Below, one piece after another: positions 15,803 to 21,445 of a stretch of 21,445 nucleotides of DNA. Source of the stretch: Candidatus Nanopelagicales bacterium (GTDB lineage Bacteria > Actinomycetota > Actinomycetes > S36-B12); assembly GCA_938091275.1 (NCBI GenBank), contig CALKMY010000103.1:1-21445 (forward strand), read 5' to 3'. A program made the position numbers and the translations under genes. The notes under the pieces were generated by a model. It saw only the letters and a program-made list of their open reading frames with translations, was not told the origin of the DNA and searched no databases. The stretch's first letter is position 1. Every line of letters begins with the position of its first letter.

Positions 15803-16207
15803 GTGTCCGATCGCGCCTCCGCCTCCTCGAATGACGAGCCGCCCGAGCAGGCGTCCCCCGAGGAGATGTCCGCAGGGTCGGTGGCCGGCCTGGATATCGC
15901 CGATGTTCCCGCCGTGGAGGTCGTGCTCACGGTTGCCATGCACCTGTTGACCGCATCCGCCGTCGCCTGCGGTTTGGCAACCAACGACGACGGCTCCCCA
16001 CGGGAGGCCGATCTGGCCGAGGCACGGGTTCTGATCAATGCTTTGGCCGCATTGGTCACCGCGAGCGCTCCGGATCTCGGTTCTATGCACGCCGCGCCGC
16101 TGCGAGACGGGCTCACCGCCGTGCAGCGAGCCTTCCGTGAGGCTTCGTCGATTCCCGATCCTCCCGGTGAAGGTCCCGGTGAACGGTGGACGGGCCCGAT
16201 CACGTAA
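15803..16207 (+). CDS. DUF1844 domain protein
   Basis: 134-residue protein of unknown function, recognised as DUF1844 from the pattern IADVPAVEVVLTVAMHLLTASAV followed by EARVLINALAALVTAS and the C-terminal PLRDGLTAVQRAFREAS (each read in pieces). It is mostly helical with one moderately hydrophobic helix (about 37-55) and is probably cytoplasmic. The N-terminal 30 residues are acidic and low-complexity. Homologues often stand next to infC in actinobacteria, as here, where it is divergent from infC by about 235 bp. The start GTG 15803 has no Shine-Dalgarno and only a poor GAGTAT hexamer 5 nt upstream, so the exact start is uncertain. It converges on the SseB-family gene. Confidence 0.85.
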   Translation: MSDRASASSNDEPPEQASPEEMSAGSVAGLDIADVPAVEVVLTVAMHLLTASAVACGLATNDDGSPREADLAEARVLINALAALVTASAPDLGSMHAAPLRDGLTAVQRAFREASSIPDPPGEGPGERWTGPIT

Positions 16208-16241
16208 TCGCATCACCGTGCCCGAACCGCATCACCGCGCG

Positions 16242-16946
16242 CTATTGATCCGCAGTGATGATTTCAATGCCCGCAGGCACCAGGGCGAGAACCCGAGCTG
16301 GGATCGACCTCGCGTACTCATCTGCTCTCTGCGCGGGAAGCGTGACGCGGACGGTCCCCGATGAGGCATCGACGGACACATCCGGCATCGACGCCTCCCC
16401 CGATGCTGACGCCCATGCCTCCGTGAGTAGTGCGGCCGCGTGATCCAGCGGGTCCCGGTTCGCCAGTTCCACAAGATCGGGTTCGGCCACGACCGCCGAT
16501 GACGGTCCCGCAACATCGATCACCACCGCTTCGCATCCGTCATCCAATGCCGCCTGGGCCACCTCCGGGCCCGATACGGGCACTGGCCGGGCGTGCGGAT
16601 TCCATCGATGCATCGCGTCCAGACCGGTGAACGCCAACAGGCCCCGTCGTCCGTCGGCCGCAACCATCGACACGACAGACATCTGCGATCCGCCAGATTC
16701 GCCGGTGTCCGCGGGGCTCGCCACGACGGCAACGATCAGTCGCCCTGCTTGCATGGCATCCCGAAGCCGCTCGGGATCAACGGGTGCGCGCAGCGCAGCA
16801 CAGATGTCTGGGTCGGTCGATCCGTCGTCGGCAGTGAACCGGCCGGGAGAGACCAAACGTCGACCGTGACCTGGCTCATTCGTCGTCGCCGGAGGCTCAG
16901 GCTGATTCGTCGTCGCCGGAGGCTTGAGTCGATCCCCGTGATCCAC
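16242..16946 (-). CDS. SseB-family protein
   Basis: 234-residue protein, likely SseB family (PF07179, SseB N-terminal domain), which actinobacteria commonly carry near infC. The name comes from a type III secretion protein, but the actinobacterial members are not secretion factors as far as known, and function is unassigned. Visible features are AGRLIVAVVASP and a GLLAFTGLDAMHRWNP segment, the most family-like part, followed by a VVIDVAGPS strand and an acidic helical region. The N-terminal 30 residues are a low-complexity linker with a 9-residue tandem repeat (PPATTNQPE/PPATTNEPG). Start GTG 16946 has a TAGGCT hexamer 6 nt upstream and no ribosome site, suggesting a leaderless message. It is divergent from the MFS gene by 29 bp. 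Confidence 0.8.
   Translation of the reverse strand: MDHGDRLKPPATTNQPEPPATTNEPGHGRRLVSPGRFTADDGSTDPDICAALRAPVDPERLRDAMQAGRLIVAVVASPADTGESGGSQMSVVSMVAADGRRGLLAFTGLDAMHRWNPHARPVPVSGPEVAQAALDDGCEAVVIDVAGPSSAVVAEPDLVELANRDPLDHAAALLTEAWASASGEASMPDVSVDASSGTVRVTLPAQRADEYARSIPARVLALVPAGIEIITADQ
16878..16924. repeat. 20-bp direct repeat within the SseB-family gene
   Basis: Two identical 20-bp copies (16878-16897 and 16905-16924) with a 27-bp period encode the 9-residue tandem repeat near the protein N-terminus. A unit of nine codons keeps the frame if copies are gained or lost. Confidence 0.85.
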
Positions 16947-16952
16947 GTCGGC

Positions 16953-16958
16953 AGCCTA
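16953..16958 (-). promoter_or_regulatory. Leaderless -10 element of the SseB-family gene
   Basis: TAGGCT on the minus strand fits the TANNNT pattern and ends 6 nt before the GTG at 16946. No ribosome site is present. It shares a 29-bp divergent gap with the MFS promoter. Confidence 0.5.
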
Positions 16959-16963
16959 AGCGG

Positions 16964-16969
16964 CACAAT
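16964..16969 (+). promoter_or_regulatory. Leaderless -10 element of the MFS transporter gene
   Basis: CACAAT matches four of six -10 consensus bases and ends 6 nt before the GTG at 16976. There is no Shine-Dalgarno in the gap. The match is modest; the call rests on the spacing shared with argC and the SseB-family gene. Confidence 0.4.
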
Positions 16970-16975
16970 CCGTCG

Positions 16976-18175
16976 GTGCCTTCGAACCCTGTGACGGGAG
17001 CCGCCCCCGCCACCCGCTCCAGCGCGGCGATCCTCGCCGTAGTGGTCCTCGTCGCCATCAACCTTCGACTCGCCCTCTCAAGCCTTCCGGCGGTCGCGAC
17101 GCTCATCCAGGACGAGACGGGCTGGAGCGACGCCTTCATCGGTGCACTGACGACCGTTCCAGTCTTGGGCATGGGTGTCTTCGCGCTCGGTGTGCCTCGG
17201 CTGGCGGGTCGGATCGGCAGAAGAAGTGCGGTAAGCCTGGCCCTGGTGGCGATGGCCGCCGGCTTGACGCTTCGGTTGGCCGGAGCGGTTGCCGTCACGT
17301 TGCTGCTGTCGGCCATGCTCGCGGGCTTATCCATCGCAATCCTTGGTGGCTTGGTTCCCGGGATCGTGCGCGAGCGGTTATCGCATTCGATGGGCTTGGC
17401 CACCTCCCTGTGGACCGCGGCCATGATGGGTGGAGCTGCTCTCGGCGCAGCACTGACCTTGCCGTTGTCGGATCTGACCGGCGGATGGAATCGAGCGCTG
17501 GCGTTCTGGGCGCTGCCGGCCGTCGCCGCGCTCGCGGCCTGGCTGTGGTTGGAGCGCGACCAACCAGCGCGCGTGGCGACCGTCACCATCGTCCGGTTGC
17601 GGGATCTGCCGTGGCGAGATTCGACCGCGTGGGCGTTGACCGCGTTTATGAGCGTGAACTCGATCGTCTTCTACAGCATGTTGGCGTGGACGGCCCCCTC
17701 TTATGCCGAGCGCGGCTACACGCCGGAAACCGCCGGGCTGTTCTTCGGCATCTTCACGGGCTCGGGAATTATCGCTGCGCTCACCTTGCCGGCGTGGTCC
17801 CATCGAATCCAGCGGCGTCGCACCCTGTTCACCGCCACGGTTGTGGGCTGCTCGGCGAGTCTGGTCGCCATTGCCCTGGTTCCAACATTCGCTCCCCCGT
17901 TGATTCTCGTGGCTTTGTCCTTCACGCTCAGTGGTGGCTTCGCCATGTCGCTCGGCCTGCTCAGCGAGTATGCGGCGGATGCGGCGGGCTCCGCCCGACT
18001 GACCGCGATGGCGTTCACGATTACGTACACGTCCGCGGCCTTCAGCCCCTTCGTGATGGGCGCCATCATGGACGCGGTGGACTCGTGGACCCTGGTGTTC
18101 TCTCTCCTCGCGGGCATCACCTTGCTGCAACTGCCGGCAGTGTTCTTCCTTCGTCGCGGTCGCCTCGTGCATTAG
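16976..18175 (+). CDS. MFS transporter, CynX/NimT-like
   Basis: 399-residue inner-membrane protein with about 12 hydrophobic helices in two six-helix halves, split by a hydrophilic loop around residues 185-215. NLRLALSSLPAVATLIQDETGW near the first helix and the WALTAFMSVNSIVFYSMLAW segment starting the second half resemble the CynX/NimT branch (cyanate or nitroimidazole efflux) of the major facilitator superfamily. The cytoplasmic loop motif RLAGRIGRRSA after helix 2 is the usual MFS motif A region. Substrate is unknown; no cyanase or other partner gene is adjacent. Start GTG 16976 is likely leaderless. It converges on hisG, separated by 113 bp with repeats and a hairpin. Confidence 0.88.
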   Translation: MPSNPVTGAAPATRSSAAILAVVVLVAINLRLALSSLPAVATLIQDETGWSDAFIGALTTVPVLGMGVFALGVPRLAGRIGRRSAVSLALVAMAAGLTLRLAGAVAVTLLLSAMLAGLSIAILGGLVPGIVRERLSHSMGLATSLWTAAMMGGAALGAALTLPLSDLTGGWNRALAFWALPAVAALAAWLWLERDQPARVATVTIVRLRDLPWRDSTAWALTAFMSVNSIVFYSMLAWTAPSYAERGYTPETAGLFFGIFTGSGIIAALTLPAWSHRIQRRRTLFTATVVGCSASLVAIALVPTFAPPLILVALSFTLSGGFAMSLGLLSEYAADAAGSARLTAMAFTITYTSAAFSPFVMGAIMDAVDSWTLVFSLLAGITLLQLPAVFFLRRGRLVH

Positions 18176-18213
18176 CTCGAGCACTCGCTCGACCGGTCGC
18201 TACACCGACACCT

Positions 18214-18269
18214 GACTTTGTGTGAGTGAATCTGGACGCGCGATTGTGTACACGTGATTCTGTACGCGC
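18214..18269. repeat. Four degenerate 14-bp tandem repeats between convergent genes
   Basis: Units at 18214-18227, 18228-18241, 18242-18255 and 18256-18269 align end to end. The last three follow GATTCTGTACGCGC closely; for example units 2 and 4 differ at only two positions. The first unit is a weaker match. The array lies in the 113-bp gap between the MFS stop and the hisG stop. No function is evident. Confidence 0.65.
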
Positions 18270-18274
18270 GTAGC

Positions 18275-18304
18275 CGCGTGGAACGCCGCTAGAGGCGGCA
18301 CGCG
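18275..18304. terminator. Possible bidirectional terminator hairpin at end of hisG
   Basis: GCCGC (18285-18289) and GCGGC (18295-18299) pair around a 5-nt loop that contains most of the hisG stop codon. An outer CGCGT/ACGCG pairing (18275-18279 with 18300-18304) can stack below it, leaving a 5-nt bulge. There is no T-run on either side, so this is a weak call based on position between convergent genes. Confidence 0.3.
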
Positions 18305-19146
18305 TGAATGTCGGTCACCAGGATGCCCCGGGCGCCCAACTCGTACAGCTCATCCATGACTGTGTGCGCATCGACCGACGGAACCATCGCCCGAACAGCC
18401 GACCACGATTGGTCATGCAGCGGAGATACTGTCGGTGACTCGATTCCCGGTGTCACTGCACACGCCTGCTCCAGACGATCATTGGGGATGTCGTAGTCCA
18501 CCAGCACGTAGGAACGCGCGACCATCACTCCGTGCAAGCGTCGAAGAAAGGTTTGCACGCTCGGAGCGTCGTTGGACTCATCCGCATTGCGGGACACCAC
18601 GATCGCCTCGGATTGGATGAGCGGTTCACCGATGATCTCCAGTCCGGCACGTCGAAGCGTCGTTCCCGTGGCCACGACATCGGCGACGGCATCCGCAACG
18701 CCCAGGGCGACGGCGTTCTCCACCGCTCCGTCGAGACGAACAACGGTGGCGTCGATCGACTTGTCCGCGAGCCACGTTGTCAGGAGTCCGGCATACGAGG
18801 TGGCGATGCGCGTGCCCTGGAGATCTTCGATGGTGGTGGCCGTTTCCCGAGGGGCTGCCAGCCGGAAAGCCGATGGAGCGAAGCCCAGGGCGACTCGCTC
18901 CACAGCCTCGGCGGCGGAGTCCAACAGCATGTCGCGTCCGGTGATGCCAAGGTCGAGAGTGCCCTCCCCGACGTAGATCGCCACGTCCTTGGGGCGCAGG
19001 AAGAAGAACTCGACATCGTTTTGTGGATCGTGCACGACGAGGTCGTGCACTCCAGCGTTGTGCAAGTACCCCGCTTCGATCAGCATGGCGCGGGCAGGCT
19101 CGGCTAATTGCCCCTTGTTCGGCACTGCTACTCGCAGGCTTACCAT
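18289..19146 (-). CDS. hisG: ATP phosphoribosyltransferase, long form
   Basis: Condenses ATP with PRPP in the first, feedback-controlled step of histidine synthesis. The 285-residue protein begins MVSLRVAVPNKGQLAEPA and has GEGTLDLGITGRDML (60-74) and the PRPP-binding region ADAVADVVATGTTLRRAGL (151-169). The C-terminal domain (about 210-285) is the ACT-like histidine-binding regulatory domain of long-form hexameric HisG, so no HisZ partner is needed. The open frame extends to 19272, but ATG 19146 has GGAGG 5 nt upstream, shares one base with the hisE stop (TGATG), and begins the conserved sequence. It is the last gene of the hisE-hisG pair. Confidence 0.97.
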   Translation of the reverse strand: MVSLRVAVPNKGQLAEPARAMLIEAGYLHNAGVHDLVVHDPQNDVEFFFLRPKDVAIYVGEGTLDLGITGRDMLLDSAAEAVERVALGFAPSAFRLAAPRETATTIEDLQGTRIATSYAGLLTTWLADKSIDATVVRLDGAVENAVALGVADAVADVVATGTTLRRAGLEIIGEPLIQSEAIVVSRNADESNDAPSVQTFLRRLHGVMVARSYVLVDYDIPNDRLEQACAVTPGIESPTVSPLHDQSWSAVRAMVPSVDAHTVMDELYELGARGILVTDIHACRL

Positions 19147-19409
19147 CACAACCTCCGGTACACGTCGTCGAGGCTTACGTCGGCGGCCAACATCATCACT
19201 TGCAGGTGATACACGAGTTGCGCAATTTCCTCGGCCGTTCGTTCCGAGCCTTCGTGCTCGGCCGCCATCCACACCTCGGCGGCCTCCTCGACAACCTTCT
19301 TGCCGACGGCATGGACTCCGCCCGAGAGAAGGCGCACGGTTCCGGACTCAGGGTCCGACGTTGCTGCTTTGGCACGCAACTCGGTGTACAACTCGTCGAA
19401 GGTCTTCAC
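19146..19409 (-). CDS. hisE: Phosphoribosyl-ATP pyrophosphatase
   Basis: Hydrolyses phosphoribosyl-ATP to phosphoribosyl-AMP and pyrophosphate, histidine step 2. It is a small all-helical MazG-like protein. The 87-residue product begins KTFDELYTELRAKAA and has the metal-binding helix KKVVEEAAEVWMAA and the EEIAQLVYHLQVMM segment. The open frame continues upstream to 19613, but that part lies within ribH in another frame. GTG 19409 matches the usual family start and has TAGGCT 7 nt upstream with no ribosome site, suggesting a leaderless mRNA. It overlaps hisG by one base and follows ribH by 79 bp. Confidence 0.95.
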   Translation of the reverse strand: MKTFDELYTELRAKAATSDPESGTVRLLSGGVHAVGKKVVEEAAEVWMAAEHEGSERTAEEIAQLVYHLQVMMLAADVSLDDVYRRL

Positions 19410-19416
19410 GAAGGCA

Positions 19417-19422
19417 AGCCTA
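19417..19422 (-). promoter_or_regulatory. Leaderless -10 element of hisE-hisG
   Basis: TAGGCT on the minus strand ends 7 nt before the GTG of hisE. It sits inside an interrupted inverted repeat, GCAAGCC-TA-GGC-G-TTGC (19414-19430), which could be an operator or a chance pairing. It is the same hexamer as upstream of the SseB-family gene. Confidence 0.45.
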
Positions 19423-19488
19423 GGCGTTGCATGCGTTTGCGTTATCCGTGCACCGTGGAACCGGCGTCGATGACCAGCGTCCGCGCCG

Positions 19489-19974
19489 TCATTCCGCCTG
19501 GATGTCGCGGATCGTGCGAGCGGCTTGCAGCGCACTGACCATGGCCTCGGCGCCCTTATCCTCACGAGACCCGTCGAGGCCGGCACGGTCGAGTGCTTGC
19601 TCCTCGGTGTCACACGTCAGCAGCCCGAAGCCGACGGCGATGCCGTGGTCGAGAGCCACCCGGGTAAGCCCGTCGGTGGCTGCCGAACACACGTAGTCGA
19701 AGTGCGGGGTCCCACCACGAATCACCACTCCCAACGCCACGACAGCGTCGAAGCGAGCGCTGGCCGCAGCGTGATGGGCGAGGACGGGAAGCTCGAAGGA
19801 ACCCGGGGCAACAAACTCGGTGCTCACTACTCCGGCACGGTCGGCGACTCTGGCGGCTCCTACTCGCAACCCATCGACTACCCGGGTGTGCCAGGACGCG
19901 GACACCACGGCTACGCGCATGCCCGACCAGGCCGGGTCCACCTCTCCCAGATCGGGAGATCCCTGTCCACTCAT
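19489..19974 (-). CDS. ribH: 6,7-dimethyl-8-ribityllumazine synthase
   Basis: Condenses dihydroxybutanone phosphate with the ribitylaminouracil to form lumazine, the penultimate riboflavin step; the family assembles into pentamers or 60-mer capsids. The 161-residue protein has the conserved SASWHTRVVDGL substrate region, VAPGSFELPV, and VVIRGGTPHFDYVCSAA with the catalytic histidine. The segment FGLLTCDTEEQALDRAG matches the family C-terminus. The ATG at 19974 overlaps the ribBA stop as ATGA. The N-terminal 17 residues before MRVAVVSAS are non-conserved, so a later start is possible, but the overlap supports 19974. Confidence 0.97.
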   Translation of the reverse strand: MSGQGSPDLGEVDPAWSGMRVAVVSASWHTRVVDGLRVGAARVADRAGVVSTEFVAPGSFELPVLAHHAAASARFDAVVALGVVIRGGTPHFDYVCSAATDGLTRVALDHGIAVGFGLLTCDTEEQALDRAGLDGSREDKGAEAMVSALQAARTIRDIQAE

Positions 19975-21329
19975 ACCGAACTCGAGGTGTCGTCACCGGG
20001 TTGCACCGTGCTGTCCGACGCATCGGGCGAGTATGCGTGCCCCATGCGGGTGGCCTTCGTTCCCAGGTAGTCAACGTTGTGCTCGTTGGCGTCGATCACG
20101 AGCGGAACTCGCTCGACGACGGAGAGCCCGTACCCCTCGAGACCTGCACGCTTCGCCGGATTGTTCGTCAGCAGTCGCATTGAGCGGACTCCGAGATCGA
20201 CGAGAATCTGCGCCCCGGTTCCGTAGTCGCGCGCATCCACCGGTAGCCCCAATTCGATATTGGCATCGACCGTGTCCCGTCCCGCGTCCTGAAGCGCGTA
20301 TGCCCGCAATTTGTCGAGCAGGCCAATACCGCGCCCTTCGTGCCCTCGCACGTACAGCACGACACCTCGACCCTCGGCGCCCACCTGTCGCAGGGCGGCG
20401 TGCAACTGCGGTCCGCAGTCACATCTCCGAGACCCGAAAACGTCTCCGGTCAGACACTCAGAATGGACCCGGGTGAGGACCTCGGCTCCATCTCCGATAT
20501 CCCCGGTGACCAGCGCAACGTGTTCACTGCCGTCAATATCGCTGCGGTATGCCACCGCACGGAAGTCTCCGTATTCGGTTGGAAGTGGGATTTCCACGAC
20601 CCGGACCACGTGTGATTCGCTGCGACGCCGAAAGCGGATGATGTCCGCGATCGACACCAGGGCCAACTGATGTTCGTCGCAGAAGTCGCGACACTGCGCA
20701 GCGTTCATCATCGTGCCGTCGTCGTTGACCATTTCGCACAAAGCGCCCGCAGGGTGCAGACCGGCCATGCGGGTGAGGTCCACCGCGGCCTCGGTATGAC
20801 CTGCACGGCGGAGCACTCCCCCTTCGACAGCCCGTAGGGGAACGACGTGGCCAGGGCGTGAGAGTTCCCACGCTTCGGTCGCAGAATCTGCCAGGACCTT
20901 GATCGTTCGAGCCCTGTCCTTCGCCGAGATGCCGGTCGACTCGATGTCTTTTGAGTCCACGGTGACGGCGTAGGCGGTTCCCCGTCGGTCTTCATTGACC
21001 CGAGCCATGGGCGGTAGGTCGAGTCGATCCAAATCGTGTGCGGTCATTCCCACGCAGATATAACCCGACGTGTACCGAATCATGAAGGCAGTGAGTTCCG
21101 CGGTGGCCAGACCGGCGGCGAAGATCATGTCCCCTTCGTTCTCTCGATCCTCGTCGTCGATGACCACGATCGGTCGCCCTGCTCGTAGTTGCTCGAGCGC
21201 TTGCTCGACGGAGTTGAGGGCGACGCCGTCCGGTTCACTCGGCGGAGAGGCCGCGAGCCCCGAGACGGGGTCGGAGGCGAGATTCCCTGCCTCTTCCTGA
21301 ACTCCGAACAGCTCATCGGCGGGAATCAC
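19971..21329 (-). CDS. ribBA: Bifunctional DHBP synthase / GTP cyclohydrolase II
   Basis: Makes both riboflavin precursors. The N-terminal domain (about 38-235) turns ribulose 5-phosphate into dihydroxybutanone phosphate and carries the acidic motif DDEDRENEGD (58-67) and RAGHTEAAVDL (175-185). The C-terminal domain (about 240-430) opens GTP. Its zinc ligands are Cys292, Cys303 and Cys305 in the HSECLTGDVFGSRRCDC stretch, followed by RGHEGRGIGL. The 452-residue length includes about 35 non-conserved N-terminal and 20 C-terminal residues. Start GTG 21329 overlaps the ribE stop as GTGA. Key residues of both domains are present, so both activities are likely retained. Confidence 0.97.
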   Translation of the reverse strand: MIPADELFGVQEEAGNLASDPVSGLAASPPSEPDGVALNSVEQALEQLRAGRPIVVIDDEDRENEGDMIFAAGLATAELTAFMIRYTSGYICVGMTAHDLDRLDLPPMARVNEDRRGTAYAVTVDSKDIESTGISAKDRARTIKVLADSATEAWELSRPGHVVPLRAVEGGVLRRAGHTEAAVDLTRMAGLHPAGALCEMVNDDGTMMNAAQCRDFCDEHQLALVSIADIIRFRRRSESHVVRVVEIPLPTEYGDFRAVAYRSDIDGSEHVALVTGDIGDGAEVLTRVHSECLTGDVFGSRRCDCGPQLHAALRQVGAEGRGVVLYVRGHEGRGIGLLDKLRAYALQDAGRDTVDANIELGLPVDARDYGTGAQILVDLGVRSMRLLTNNPAKRAGLEGYGLSVVERVPLVIDANEHNVDYLGTKATRMGHAYSPDASDSTVQPGDDTSSSV

Positions 21330-21445
21330 GACTTCACCAACTTCTCTACGTACTTCGCGATGACGTCCACCTCGATATTCACGTCATCGTTCACGTTCCG
21401 GTCCCCCAGTGTGGTCTCCGAGAGCGTGGTTGGGATGAGGGATAC
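21326..21445 (-). CDS. ribE: Riboflavin synthase alpha chain, C-terminal 39 residues only
   Basis: Only the 3' end is in the window. The minus strand reads VSLIPTTLSETTLGDR followed by NDDVNIEVDVIAKYVEKL, the end of the second lumazine-binding repeat of riboflavin synthase, which dismutates two lumazines into riboflavin. The stop overlaps the ribBA start as GTGA. Order ribE-ribBA-ribH is the actinobacterial riboflavin operon. Any FMN riboswitch would lie upstream, outside the window. Confidence 0.93.
   Translation of the reverse strand, partial: VSLIPTTLSETTLGDRNVNDDVNIEVDVIAKYVEKLVKS

Noticed and set aside
19410..19613. N-terminal extension of hisE
   Set aside because: It overlaps ribH coding sequence in another frame, and HisE proteins normally begin at KTFDELY.

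Overview
The window is about 62% GC and reads as part of an actinobacterial (Actinomycetota) chromosome. The evidence is the gene order: DUF1844 / infC-rpmI-rplT-rRNA methylase / pheS-pheT / arg operon, and ribE-ribBA-ribH-hisE-hisG. Both are arrangements familiar from Streptomyces and Mycobacterium relatives. Several genes also have a -10-like hexamer only 6-7 nt before the start codon and no Shine-Dalgarno site, which fits the leaderless mRNAs common in this phylum. I cannot name a genus. Almost everything is a single-copy core gene with dense, overlapping coding. I saw no tRNA, rRNA, CRISPR array, insertion sequence or prophage.

Layout, left to right. (1) 1-6034, minus strand: arginine biosynthesis, transcribed argC-argJ-argB-argD-argR-argH, with ATGA/GTGA overlaps and a candidate ArgR operator over a leaderless argC promoter. 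argF and argG, normally inside this cluster in actinobacteria, are missing. (2) 6078-9664, minus: pheS-pheT, the two subunits of phenylalanyl-tRNA synthetase. (3) 9691-13355, minus: an insertion into the usual synteny, made of a putative Fe(II)/2-oxoglutarate oxygenase of unrecognised family, cysD, and a cysN-cysC fusion that together make PAPS from sulfate. (4) 13458-15568, minus: a SpoU/TrmH rRNA methyltransferase, rplT, rpmI and infC. infC appears to start at an AUC codon and has a structured leader. (5) 15803-18175: a DUF1844 gene (+), an SseB-family gene (-) and a CynX/NimT-type MFS exporter (+), the last two diverging from a 29-bp gap. (6) 18214-18304: a short degenerate 14-bp tandem repeat and a hairpin between convergent genes. 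(7) 18289-21445, minus: hisE-hisG, ribH, the bifunctional ribBA, and the 3' end of ribE.

The arg genes take glutamate through the acetylated cycle to ornithine (argJ, argB, argC, argD), finish with argininosuccinate lyase, and encode their own repressor. The rib genes supply the riboflavin ring precursors and lumazine. hisG and hisE catalyse the first two steps of histidine synthesis. The least ordinary part is the oxygenase-cysD-cysNC block between the ribosomal and pheST genes. The infC leader and start codon, and the argC operator, are the best regulatory signals.
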